NCBI GenBank assembly: GCA_950022295.1
Contig: OX465597.1
Span: 402,695,016 to 402,759,015 of the forward strand
Length of the DNA stretch: 64,000 bases
From: Bromus sterilis
Taxonomy: Eukaryota; Streptophyta; Magnoliopsida; Poales; Poaceae
Direction of reading: 5' to 3'
Shown: one piece after another, positions 22,372 through 33,278 of the stretch
Layout of the letters: each line of letters begins with the position of its first letter
Numbering within the stretch: position 1 is the stretch's first letter
Made by a program: the position numbers and the translations under genes
The notes under the pieces: model-generated
Database searches by the model: none
Seen by the model: the letters and a program-made list of their open reading frames with translations, nothing else
What the model was told of the DNA's origin: nothing

Positions 22372-23920
22372 CGCCATGGCTATTTCTGTGAGTTCTTGCT
22401 CGGCTCCGAAGGTGTCGGAGACTTTATGGAAATCGCGATCGCACTTGTCTGATTTGGTGAAGCTCCCGTTGACTGTAATGACGCCCGCGGATCCTGGCAT
22501 CTTGACTTTGAGGTAGGCGTAGTGCGGAATCGCCATGAATTGTGTGAATGTTGGACGTCCCAGCATGGCGTGATACTGCGACTGCCAATCGAGTACTTCA
22601 AACTCGAGGGTGCGTCTTGAGAAATTGCGTCTACTGCCAAAGACAACAACGAGCTCGATCATTCCAAGGGAAGTAGCCGCTTCTCCTGGGACTACTCCAT
22701 ATAACACGGTGCTTGAATTCTTCCATACTGATCGTGGGATCAGCATCTTGTATAGGGTGCTGAAGAAGATTATGTTCATGTTGCTGCCTCCGTCCATGAA
22801 GATTCTGTCCATCTCGTACCCTCCAATTTGAGCATCGAGTACCAGGGGCGCATGCCCCGGCCTTGGGACTGCAGGTGGGTGATCGTTCTGGGAGAAAGTG
22901 ATACTAGTTTCTGCGTCGTGTAGCTGGTAGACTTCGACTGCGTTTAGGTTCTCGGCTGCTCTGGCTTGCAGGGTGTAGGCGTCCTGTTGGGCTTGTGATA
23001 CCCTGTCTTTTTGGATTGTGTACACCTGTCCTTGAGTCGGCGACTGCTCGGTTCGTCGGGTGCGCTTGGATTCTCGTTGTTTTTCCTCCTTGAGGCTGTC
23101 GGCCAGTTCGTTGAACAGGCGGCAGTCTCCCAGGGTGTGGCTCGATCTGATGTGTCCCCAGTTGTCTTCGAAGCAGTGGATCGTGCAGGGTCCTTCTAGC
23201 TGTTCCCTGACCGTGAGTTTGCTGGATCCGGCGTGTCGTTTCTTCCTTGAGATTCGGAAGAATAGCGCGTGATCCGCTGGGTGCTCGTGAACCCGCGGGT
23301 CAATTTCGATCCCCTCGCTTAGATTCTGGTTCCTTATAAGATTGGCGAATTCGTCTGGTCTTCGATCTGGGTCGTAGTATTCGCCGGTCTGATTCTCAGA
23401 GTCGCTGTCCTGGCGGGCGACAGCTGTCTGCACGGCGGCGGGTCGTCGAGTGGTCGGCGAGCGCGTGGCTGTATAGTTTGACTTGTCGAGTGGGATCTCT
23501 TCTTAGAATCCTCGCGCCTGTCTTCTGGGTCTTCGATTTCTTCCTTGTTGGTGATGATCTTGGCGATCGCTGATCTCGAGCTCGGAGTCGGTGTCCTGTT
23601 GTGCGGCGGGTGCCTGGGTGGCGGTGGGTCGTCGAGTGGTCGGCAGGTCCTCTGCTTCGTGTTGTAGCTCGTCGATCAGGATCTCCATGTGGAACCCTCG
23701 CGCCTTTGTTTTGGGTCGTCGAGTTCTCCTTCGCTGGCGGTGGGCTTGGTTGCCGCCATAGTATTGGTCTTGGCACAGCTGCAGGCTGAGCGATCTCGCT
23801 GGGGCGGCAGAGATGTTCGACGTGATCTTGAATTCCTCGGGTGGATTACATCTGGTTCTTGCTCTTGAGTTGTGGCTTGCTGATGACGGAACCGCCGAGA
23901 TCGTAATTCCAACCTGTGTA
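22372..23920 (-). pseudogene. Tat-type Gypsy gag/protease remnant
   Basis: The first part on the minus strand (about 23920-23440) gives broken, Arg/Gln-rich gag-like sequence in changing frames with a stop near 23503. A clean frame from ATG 23433 runs into the solo LTR. It contains CTIHCFEDNWGH (degenerate nucleic-acid-binding region), a linker and an aspartic protease (IFMDGGSNMNIIF near 22800, then VVFGSRRNF and MLGRPTF). The large capsid domain expected of Gypsy gag is not recognisable, so most of it appears deleted. The protease Asp is present. An apparent ORF end at 22321 is inside the inserted LTR and is not natural. Confidence 0.8.
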
Positions 23921-23940
23921 GTTCCCATAGACGGTGCCAA
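23921..23940 (-). other. Gypsy primer-binding site
   Basis: On the minus strand TTGGCACCGTCTATGGGAAC begins one base after the 5' LTR edge at 23942, the expected position for tRNA priming. I have not assigned the tRNA. Confidence 0.7.
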
Positions 23941-23941
23941 T

Positions 23942-24386
23942 TGACGGGGATGTACCCCGGCAAATCCCATGGTCAGGGACCCTGGGTTAGTCATGAGAGG
24001 CGCAGGTTGGACGATAGCTCGTCGGCTACCAGGAGGATACGTTCCTTCTTGATGTTATTGATTGGAGACGGCGATTACAGGGAAGCCAAGGCTAGTGCAC
24101 AAGGCTAGGGTTACAGATTGTGTATTGCTTGATCTCAACGTCTCCCCTCCTAGCCCTTATATACTAGGCTAGGTCTCGGGGAGTCCGTCCTGGATTGCAG
24201 ATAGTATTACCTAACTATGAACTTATACCGCACGGCAGGTTTGCACCTTCCTTATGAGTCGCGGACTCCTACGTCGGTTCCACTAGTGGGCCAAAGCTGG
24301 GCCTAGGCGGCATCTTTGTGGGCCTTCTGTCTTCGGGTACACCGGGTAGGCCCATCCATAGGAGTCGTGGGGTCACCCCCTCATCA
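23942..24386 (-). repeat. 5' LTR of Tat-type Gypsy
   Basis: A 445-base copy colinear with 8932-9377. On the minus strand it starts TGATGAGGGGGTG, one base different from the other copy's TGACGAGG. The plus-strand CTTATATA at 24156-24163 reads TATATAAG on the minus strand and is a plausible TATA box driving the element. Confidence 0.93.
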
Positions 24387-24391
24387 GTAGG

Positions 24392-24707
24392 GCACCAGAG
24401 GAGGGGGGAGGCGACCAGAGGGCGCGGGCCCACCCCTGGCCGCGCCAGGGGGGCGCCTGGGGCTCCCTTGGCTGCCCTCTGGCCCCACTTCTGGCACAAT
24501 GGCCCCTCGGGTGTGTGGATTTTCCATGTTTTTTCTCGGAATTTTCTGAGACGCCCAAAAATCCATTTTCCTGCGCACAATAAAACCATACAGGCAGCTC
24601 TGCTGACAACATCGTTAGTCCGGGTTAGTTTCGTCCAAATCATGCAAGAATGAGGGCAAAACAATAGCAAAAGTGTTTGCAAAAGTAGATACGTTTGAGA
24701 CGTATCA
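24392..24707 (-). mobile_element. Minus-strand LTR, outer fragment (right of Gypsy insertion)
   Basis: On the minus strand this begins TGATACGTCTCAAACG at 24707 and continues, across the Gypsy insertion, into 8931-8742. It is inserted in the 5' LTR of the gag-protease element, splitting that LTR at TCCGC (24708-24712). It is related at its start to the TGATACGTCC families but diverges in the body. The far end of this LTR is not in the window. Confidence 0.7.
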
Positions 24708-25918
24708 TCCGCCGCCGCCGCACTTCCAAGATCGGGAGCACCAGGAGACCTCTTCCCGGCACCCTGCCGGAGGGTGCAACCACCTCCGGGAGCTTCTCCA
24801 CCACCATGGATATTTCCCGGATGAACCGTGAGTAGTCCACCTTGGACCATGGGTCTATGATCAGTAGCTATGTTATGTTCTCCTCCCCTCTTTGTTCTTC
24901 ATGGATTAGACCTCGTGAGCTGCCCTACATGATCGAGGCACATATGTAATCTTTCTGCTGTTGCTATGCTGAGTTTGCTGGGATCCGATGGATTATGTGA
25001 CTATGTTCAGATTGTGTTTGAGTAATATATTTGATACTCCTCTTTTATATTTATGTTCTTGAGTAATTCTTGCATGTTCTCCGTTGCTATTTATTGCTTT
25101 GGCCAAGTAGTAGGTAGTGACTCCAAGAGGGAGCGTTATGCATGATTGTGGGTTCATGCCCCCCGATGACTAGCTTGAGTGACAGAAACATGAGTCTAGG
25201 GGATGTGTTGTTGCCACAAGGGAGAAAACAACGGTGCTTGTACTTGCGGGTTCAATGATTGTTTACTTTACGCAAAGTTCTTTAATGCAGTTGTCTGTTG
25301 CTTTGAGTTTATACTTTGGGTGGGATTCACAACTTAATACCAACGAGATATTCTGGATAGATATCTCAAGGTGGATGATTAGTAGGTAGATGCAGATGGA
25401 TTTCGGTCTACTTGTCTTGGCGTACCGTCCAAGCTTTTGAGCCTCTTCCTTCTTTATAGCATAGTAGCTTTGGTTTGCGCACATAATCCTGTCAATTGCC
25501 CAGCTGTAATTTGTTTACCTCGCATGGCTATTTTATCGTCTTTTGGGAGAGAGACATCACTAGTGAACATCATGGGACCCCGGTCCATATTTCCAATATT
25601 TTTTACAACCACTATTTATTTACTGCTTTATTTACTTTCCTATTGTTATCACTATCATTATTATTCCGTGCGTTTGATCCTTTGTGAACAACAAGGCCGG
25701 AGGGATGGACAACCTCTCTGAACTCGTTGGGAGCAAAGTTATCTGTTGTGTGTGCAGGTCCACGTCAACCGCCTAACCTTTAGCGTCGTTGTCACCTTCT
25801 TGTCGCTGTCGGAGTCCTAACTGGAGACAAACCTTGGTATCTTCACCGAGGGACATTTGCTGTCGTCTACATCTCAACCTTCCACTTTGGGTAACCAACG
25901 AGGGGCAAGAAGCCATCA
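24708..25918 (+). repeat. 5' LTR (3' three-quarters) of gag-protease element
   Basis: Colinear with 31130-32759 from the CCGCCGCCGC segment onward; about 420 bases at the front are missing because of the minus-strand LTR inserted at 24707. It ends GAAGCCATCA at 25918. Confidence 0.88.
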
Positions 25919-25929
25919 AAGCTAATTTA

Positions 25930-25947
25930 TGGCGCCGTTGTCGGGGA
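25930..25947 (+). other. Primer-binding site of gag-protease element
   Basis: TGGCGCCGTTGTCGGGGA lies 11 bases after the LTR, the usual primer site of this class of plant Gypsy elements. A degenerate second copy (CGGCGTCGTTGCCGTGGA) follows at about 25992-26009. Confidence 0.85.
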
Positions 25948-26144
25948 TTCTGAAGCGCAGCAAAAGAGTGGTCCCGCCAACCGCTAATTTCCGGCGTCGT
26001 TGCCGTGGATTCCACTCTTCAACATATGGGAGTTTCACACTATCTTTTATCTTTGCTTTTTAGTCTTGTTAGTTTACTTTTCAGTTTTTGTTTTAGTGTC
26101 CTTTATCAAAAATCAAAAAAATAGTTACCTTGCTTGCTGCTGCT

Positions 26145-28180
26145 ATGGGTTCCTCCGAGAACACCAAGTTGTGTGACTTCACTAGTCATAACAACAATGA
26201 CTTTATCTACACTCCTATTGCTCCACCTGCCACTTTAGCACCTTCTTATGAGATTAAACCTGCTTTGCTGAACCTTGTTATGAAAGATCAATTCTCTGGT
26301 GTTGGAGATGCTGCTGCTTTGCACTTAAATAATTTTGTTGAGCTCTGTGATATGAAAAGGTACAAAGAAGTAGATGGTGATATTGTTAAGCTTAAGCTTT
26401 TTCCTTTCTCCTTGAGAGGAGGAGCTAAAATCTGGTTTCAATCCTTGCCTAGGAATAGCATAGATTCTTGGGATAAGTGCAAGGATGCTTTTATTGGGAA
26501 GTACTATCCCCTGCTAAGATTATCCAATTGATGAGTAATATTATGAATTTTAAGCAATTGGATAATGAACACGTTGCCCAAGCTTCGGAACGCATGAAAT
26601 CTCTTGTTAAGAATTTCCCTACGCATGGTTTGACTACTTGGATGGTTATCCAAACCTTTTATGCAGGCTTGAACTTTACCTCGCGGAACTTGCTAGATTC
26701 GGCCGCAGGAGGAACCTTTATGTCAACAACGCTTGGTGCTGCCACGAAACTGCTCGATGAGATGATGACCAAATATTCCCAATGGCACACCGAAAGAGCT
26801 CCAACAGGTAGGAAGGTAAACTCTGTCGAGGAGATCTCCTCCCTAAATGAAAAAGTTGACTTGATTATGTCTCTACTTACCAAGCAATCTCCTATTGATC
26901 CTCATGATGTTCCTTTAAATTCTTTGATTGCTCAAGATCAAGTAGATGTGAACTTTATCTCTAGAAACAACTTCAATAACAATGCTTATAGGAGTAATTT
27001 TGGTAGCAATCCTAGACCGTTCCCCTCAAACAACTATGGGAACAACAACACTTATCCTAGCACCAAGAACTCCACTTCTGAATTAGAGAGTATGCTTAAA
27101 GACTTCATCACTACCCAAAAAGCCTTCAACAAGAGTGTAGAGGAAAAACTAGACAAATTAGATAATCTCTCGTCGAAGGTAGAAAATTTAGCCCATGAAG
27201 TAGAATTGCTTGAAATTAGAACTTCTCCTCTTGAGGAGAGGAAGGTCACTCCTATGAACGCTATTCAAGTGCAACTTAATGAAAACATTAGGATGATGGC
27301 CAAACTTAAAGAGAGATGGGATAGATAAAAGGAGGAAGGAGATATAATTAAGAGCCTTCCTACACACCATACCGTTGCTACTATCCAAGTTGTTGAGGAT
27401 ATCCAAACTCTTAGCACCCAATGCACCCCTAGTCCCATAGGACCTATTAATGGTGATGCTATGACCTCAACCGTAGAAGAAGAAACTCCTATGACTATAG
27501 AAGCTACCAAACAAGTGAGCCTAAAGGACACCACTAACACTTTACTTGATAGTAGTGACCTTGATTTTGATAATTGCACCCTTTCTGAAGTTATCCGTTT
27601 CCTTCACAAGATGTCTAGAGACCCCCACACTAGCACTCTTAATCTTCCCTTCACGGAGCATATCACTAATGCTCTCATTAAAGCTAGGGAGGAGAAGCTT
27701 AGGTTAGAAGCCTCCATACCTAGAAAGCTAGAAGATGGTTGGGATCCTATGATTAAAATTAAGTTGAATAACTTCTCTTGCTTTGCTTTATGTGATGTTG
27801 GAGCTTGTACCTCCGTTATGCCCAAAAGAATGTATGATATATTTGAATTGAAACATTTTGATCCTTGTTCTTTTGGTGTTTGTCTTGTCGATTCTTCCGT
27901 AAAGAAACCTTTGGGGAAGATCGATGATGTTCTTATCACTGTCAATGACAATTACGTTCCCGTTGATTTTACTATTATGGACATTGAATGTGAACCTTCT
28001 TGTCCAATTATTTTGGGACGCCCTTTTCTTCGCACCGTGGGTGCTGTTATTGATATGAAAGAAGGGATTATAAAATTCCAATTCCCTCTCAAGAAAGGGA
28101 TGGAACATTTTCCAAGAAAAAATATTAAGTTACCTTTTGAGTCCGTCACACGGGCTAGTTATTTTCTTGATACAGCTTGA
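26145..28180 (+). pseudogene. Gag-protease polyprotein, Athila-like, two lesions
   Basis: The start is taken at ATG 26145 (MGSSENTKL); an upstream ATG at 26130 adds five residues. The gag domain includes HLNNFVELCDM, GGAKIWFQSLP and SWDKCKDAFIGKYYP. One C appears lost near 26510, shifting the frame, after which the capsid continues (NIMNFKQLDNEHV, TFYAGLNF). A coiled-coil-like stretch lies near 27130-27240. An in-frame TAA at 27326 interrupts, and the same frame resumes to a retropepsin-like domain (FALCDVGACTSVMP near 27780, IILGRPFLRT near 28015) with the natural stop at 28178-28180. The protease motif is Asp-Val-Gly-Ala-Cys rather than the common Asp-Leu-Gly-Ala-Ser. No RT follows. The protein would assemble particles; this copy is broken. 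Confidence 0.88.
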
Positions 28181-31129
28181 TCTTTTTTCATTAAGCCTAG
28201 CAAATGGCTTTAAAGAAGCTCTTTCGGAAGGCAGCCCGCAACGAATTTAGGTTTTCCTTTTTGTTTTTATTCTGTTTTTAGTGGTCTTGATGATTGTTAC
28301 TACTGTAGCAACATCATTGTATCTTTACTTTTCAAGCTTTGTGCCATTTATAGCCTCATATGACAAGGGAAGTGAAGTTGTGACATGCTGTCCAGAAAAC
28401 AGATTCTGTCCTCGTGACGGGAAAAATCATAGAAAAATCCCAGTTCATCTTTTTGAGCTGAATTTTGTACACAGTGTGCTCTATACAATCACGGAACTTT
28501 CGTATGTTCTGAGTTTTTTTTTTGAGTTGCAGAAGTACCCCTAAAAAATTATTTACTACCTGCTGGTCTGTTTTTCACAGATTCTGTCCTGTTTTGCCTT
28601 TTCTTCGTTTTGCAAACCTTAAGCTTGCTTTTTCTTTAAAAAAAAATTTGGCAATCTTGAGAAACAGTATTTCTTCAAGAATATCCTTATTTCTAGTAAA
28701 TAAAAATATTTTTTTTATGGGTACTAACCTCGCTAATCAGATTATGATGAGTTATGTATGAAGGGAGTTTTCAAGTGTGCGAGGGAAGATGATAAAAGAA
28801 GATTCAGGAGTGTCAAACGCTCAAGCTTGGGGATGCCCCCGTGCACCCCCAAGAAATATTCAAGAAGACTCAAGCGTCTAAGCTTGGGGATGCCCCCATG
28901 CATCCCCTTCTCCATCAACAATTATCAGTTCGTCTTTCGTTCCACTATATTTTTATCATTTCATGCGTTATGTACTATGCTTGGAGCGTCTTGCTCTTTA
29001 TTACCTTTTTAGTTTTCTTTATCTTTGCTTTCTGTTCATAACAAGTTAGAACCTAGCTTTCTTTGTGTGGGAGATAAACATGCTCCACTTTCAAAATCTA
29101 GAACACAACATAGGATTCTTCATGCTTATCTTTGCTGTGTGTGTTCTTTATCCTTTTCATAGCTGCTGTCATGTTTAGCTCTTAGTTTTCATGCTTATCT
29201 TTTTTAAAGAGCTTTTGTTTAGTTTGTTTCTAGAACTCTCTTGAGTTTTCGTGTTTATCTTGTTTAGAGAGTTTGCATGTTGCATTGAGTTTTGTGTCTT
29301 GACTTGAAGTAGGTAATTGAGGTTGCTATTCTTTTGTACTAGTAATTTGCAATAGTTTTGAGGTATTGCTATGAGTAATGTTTGAACTTTTGGTGTCAAG
29401 ATATTTAGCCTATTAGTGATAGATATCGTATTTTGGGCAATCCGTGTTTATTTTCGAAAACCTACAAAAATTAGTTGAGAACTTTAGCTACTAGATGGAT
29501 CACTACTCTTTGGAGGGGTCGAACTTTAGAGTACACTCACGTACCATGAGTCGAGGATGCGCAAGGATAACCAAACCGCCATACACTCCTCATCGGGGTA
29601 CTTGTCTCTTTGTGAACCTCCTTATTAGATTGAGAGTTACCGATAATAAGTGCATGAGTTCTTCGGACTAATGTGAGTATTCGAAACTTGACACTTCCAC
29701 CTACCCATATTTTTCTAGCCTCTCCTGTGCCGTGCATTGCCTCCTTCTCACTCCGAGAGTTGGCGTCCACCTTCACCGGTACATCCAAATCCTTGGCACG
29801 ATACGCTCTGTCATCATAAGCCTCATTATATCCTTCCTCAAAACAGCCACCATACCTACCTATCAAGGCATTTCCATAGCCTTTCCGAGATACATTGCCA
29901 TGCAACATCCACCTTCTCATGACTTGATCTTCATGTCATACATGCTTTTGCTTGATCGATGAGCTGCATGCTAGTTGGGCCTTGCCCTAATCATTGCTAC
30001 ATGACGCGCTAGTATCATTGCATATCCTGCTACACTGGCAGAGGCATACATTTGCATACTTCATGATAGTTTCATTTTCTTTATGTTGAGTACTTTTGTA
30101 AAGTGTGAAAGATCTTCTATACTTCTTGTAATATATAGACTGTTGCCCCTAAAGTGAGGAAAAGATCCCAAAGTGGACAAAATCAAAAGATCCCAAAGAG
30201 GACAAAATCAAAAGATCCCAAAGAGGACAAATGAGAGATATAGAAAGAGCCATTGAGGCCACCAAAAAAATAGAAAAAAATAGAAAAAGAGAAAAAGAAA
30301 TAAAAAAGAGAGAAGGGGGCACACTACTATTCCGTTTGAGAGATCCACACTCGTACCCCCTCTTATATCTTGTACTCCATAGAGATTAGCATTCATGCAT
30401 ATAGCTATGTGGGGACCTTCACACTATAGAACTTGGCTTGTATATTCCAATGATGAGCCTCCTCAAATGAGCTCTAAGTCTTCTTGAGCAAGGAAATTGG
30501 ATGCACCCCCAATAGTTCCATTGGAGAGCTTACTATACGTGCATCTATTGCATGGAAATCCCTACTCCTCGCATCATATCTATCATTTGGCTTTCTCTCG
30601 CCTATGATTGTCCTCATTGATGTGAGCCTTTCACACCTTTTTGTCTTCCTTCTCCATCATTTTTCTCTCTTTGCCATCCTAAGTGTCAACTTTCTTGCTT
30701 ACGCTCATCCATTGCATGAGTGCTCAAAATATCGAAAAGGAGTGGATCATTTTAACTTGTACCTGGCTAGTGGTCTGGGGATGAGTCAAGATAAGATTCC
30801 AAAGAAGACCAAGTGTGAAACTTTAGTAGATTGAGTTCTCAACACAAAAATACTTTTTTTCTCTCGTATATCCCTATCCCCTTTCTTGCACGCAAACACT
30901 ATTTGGAGACATTCGAGTCACGGACAGCGAGAGCTCTTGCACCTTTATGTTCTTATGTTGCTTGTTTCAATGCTAATATAGACTCTTGCCTGTTATGACT
31001 TGAATTGAATTACATGCCTTGATTTATTTACTTAAAATTTCTTATATGGTTGGTAGCATGTCACCACAGAAATTATGCTTGTTATCATTTACCTACTCGA
31101 GGACGAGCAGAAATTAAGCTTGGGGATGT
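28181..31129 (+). other. Non-coding 3' interior of gag-protease element
   Basis: A 2.9-kb stretch without a believable gene. AAGCTTGGGGATG, identical in core to the purine tract before the 3' LTR (31117-31129), also occurs at about 28824 and 28880. The part from 29673 matches 11337-12676 of the deletion derivative. A tandem GATCCCAAAGAGGACAAA module (30163-30232) and an A-rich AGAAAAAG tract (about 30265-30315) are visible. Confidence 0.75.
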
Positions 31130-32759
31130 TGATACGTCCAAAACGTATCTATAATTTCTGCTTGCTCCATGCCTCTTTTGTGTGATATTCCTATGATATT
31201 GATGCACTTCCATACACTTTTGATCATATTTGGACTAACCTATTAACTCATTGCACCCCAGTGCCAGTTCCTATTTTCTGCTATTTTTGTATTTCAGGTT
31301 TTCCCATTATTTAAAGTGCCAAAACAATTCCGGGAAAATATAGGAAAAATCAGCGTACGGGGACCTTCCAGAAGAGCCCTAGTGGGGTCAGAGGGGAGCC
31401 AGGGTTGGCCCAGGCGGCCACCCCCTAGGCCGCGCCAGGGGGGGCGCCTGGGGCCCCTAGCCCACCTCTGGCTGCCCCCTTCGCCTATTTATTCCCCGTG
31501 AAGAGAAACCCTCGGGGACAGAACCCTTTTTCGCGATCGCTCCTCTGTTCCGCAGCCGCCGCGCTTCCAAGATTGGTAGCACCAGGAGACCTCTTCCCGG
31601 CACCCTACCGGAGGGAGGAACCACCTCCGGGAGCTTCTCCACCACCATGGATGCTTCCCGGATGAGCCGTGAGTATTCCACCTTGGACCATGGGTCTATT
31701 ATCAGTAGCTATGTGATGTTCTCCTCCCCTCTTTGTTCTTCATGGATTATACCTCGTGAGCTTCCCTACATGATCGAGGCACATATGTAATCTTTCTGCT
31801 ATTGCTATGCTGAGTTTGCTGGGATCCGATGGATTATGAGACTATGTTCAGATTGTGTTTGAGTAATATATTTGATTCTCTTCTTTTATATTTATGTTCT
31901 TGAGTAATTCTTGCATGTTCTCCGTTGTTGTTTATTGCTTTGGCCAAGTAGTAGGTAGTGACTCCAAGAGGGAGAGTTATGCATGATTGTGGGTTCATGC
32001 CCCCCGATGACTAGCTTGAGTGACAGAAACATGAGTCTAGGGGATGTGTTGTTGCCACAAGGGAGAAAACAACGGTGCTTGTACTTGCGAGTGCAGGATT
32101 GTTTACTTTATGCAAAGTTCTTTAATGCAGTTGTTTGTTGCTTTGAGTTTACACTTTGGGTGGGATTCGCAACTTAATACCAGCGAGATGTTCTGGATAG
32201 ATATCTCAAGGTGGATGATTAGTAGGTAGATGCAGATGGATTTCGGTCTACTTGTCTTGGCGTACCGCCCAAGCTTTTGAGACTCTTCCTTTCTTTATAG
32301 CATAGTTAGCATTGGTTTGCGCACATAATCATGTCAATTGCCCAGCTGTAATTTGTTTACCTTGCATGGCTATTTTATCGTCTTTTGGGAGAGAGACATC
32401 ACTAGTGAACATCATGGGACCCCAGTCCATATTTCCAATACTGTTTACACCCACTATTTATTTACTGCTTTATTTACTTTCCTGTTGCTATCACTGTCAT
32501 TATTATCCCGTGCGTTTGATCCTTTGTGAACAACAAGGCCGGAGGGATTGACAACCTCTCTGAACTCGTTGGGAGCAAAGTTATATGTTGTGTGTGCAGG
32601 TCCACGTCAACCGCCTAATTTCTGGCGCCGTTGTCACCTTCCTGTCGCTGTCGAAGTTCTACTGGAGACAAACCTTGGTATCTTCACCGAGGGAAATTTG
32701 CTGATGTCTACATCTCAACCTTTCACTTTGGGTAACCAATGAGGGGCGAGAAGCCATCA
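31130..32759 (+). repeat. 3' LTR of gag-protease element
   Basis: A complete 1630-base LTR, from TGATACGTCCAAAACG to GAGAAGCCATCA, preceded by AAGCTTGGGGATGT and followed by CGTAC. A TATA-like CTATTTATTCC lies near 31484. A primer-site-like TGGCGCCGTTGTC lies inside it at 32622-32634. Confidence 0.92.
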
Positions 32760-33278
32760 CGTACTGCCCATTGCTTTTGAGCCTCTTCCTTTCTTTTGTA
32801 GCATAGTTAGCATTGCGGTCCGTTTATAATCTTGTCAATTGCCCAGCTGTGATTTGTTTACCTCGCTAGCACTTTTATCGTCTTTTGGGAGAGAGACATC
32901 ACTAGTGAACATCATGGGACCTCGGTCCATATTCATATCATTGTTTACACCCTAAATTTACTTTCAGTTGCACTATTATCTCTTGCATTGATCCTTTGTA
33001 AACAGCAAGGCCAGAGGAATTGACAACTCCTCTGTACTCGTTGGGAGCAAAGTTATTTGTTTCTGTGTGTAGGTCCTGGCGAATGCCCAATTTCTGGCCC
33101 CGTCAACTCCCTAGTCAGAAAGCAATTTCTGGCGCCGTTGTCACCTTCTTGTATTTCTGCGAGTCCTACTGGAGACAAACCTTGGTATCTTCACCGAGGG
33201 AAATTTGCTGCTACGCTACATCTCACCTTCCACTTGGGGTAACCAACGAGGAGTGAGAGAACTATCCTCACCGTATCA
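32760..33278 (+). mobile_element. Tail of an older LTR that hosts the nest
   Basis: The sequence resumes mid-LTR (GTACTGCCCATTGCTTTTGAG, as at 36522 onward in the solo LTR 35379-36989) and ends CTCACCGTATCA at 33278, the ending shared with that solo LTR rather than with the GAAGCCATCA group. Its front two-thirds should lie left of the nest but are not in the window. Two TTTCTGGC modules, one complete (TGGCGCCGTTGTC at 33130-33142), occur in tandem. Confidence 0.82.

Larger units (their letters stand above)
8932..24386 (-). mobile_element. Tat-lineage Gypsy retrotransposon with nested insertions
   Basis: Two direct LTR copies (8932-9377 and 23942-24386) are flanked by identical GTAGG duplications (8927-8931 and 24387-24391), so this is one complete insertion on the minus strand. 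In element order it holds the 5' LTR, primer site, gag/protease remnant, pol (RT, RNase H, second RNase H, integrase), a 70-bp tandem array, an antisense ORF, a second tandem array, a purine tract and the 3' LTR. Without the two younger insertions (9716-14271 and 20738-22366) it would be about 9.3 kb. A second RNase H before integrase and an antisense ORF after pol are known traits of the Tat lineage (Retand, RIRE2 and Grande relatives). By eye the LTRs differ at about two dozen of 446 positions. Confidence 0.93.
24708..32759 (+). mobile_element. Gag-protease-only Gypsy element (TGATACGTCC family), 5' LTR truncated
   Basis: The order is a partial 5' LTR (24708-25918), a primer site (25930-25947), a gag-protease frame (26145-28180), 2.9 kb of non-coding interior, a purine tract and a complete 3' LTR (31130-32759). 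There is no RT, RNase H or integrase anywhere inside. It is therefore non-autonomous yet keeps its own capsid and protease. CGTAC at 32760-32764 is the likely right-hand target duplication; the left one is lost. It is inserted in another LTR whose tail runs to 33278. Confidence 0.88.

Noticed and set aside
23503..23994. 163-codon minus-strand frame as an independent gene
   Set aside because: Its start lies in the LTR and it continues into gag-like sequence; it is the broken beginning of the Gypsy gag.
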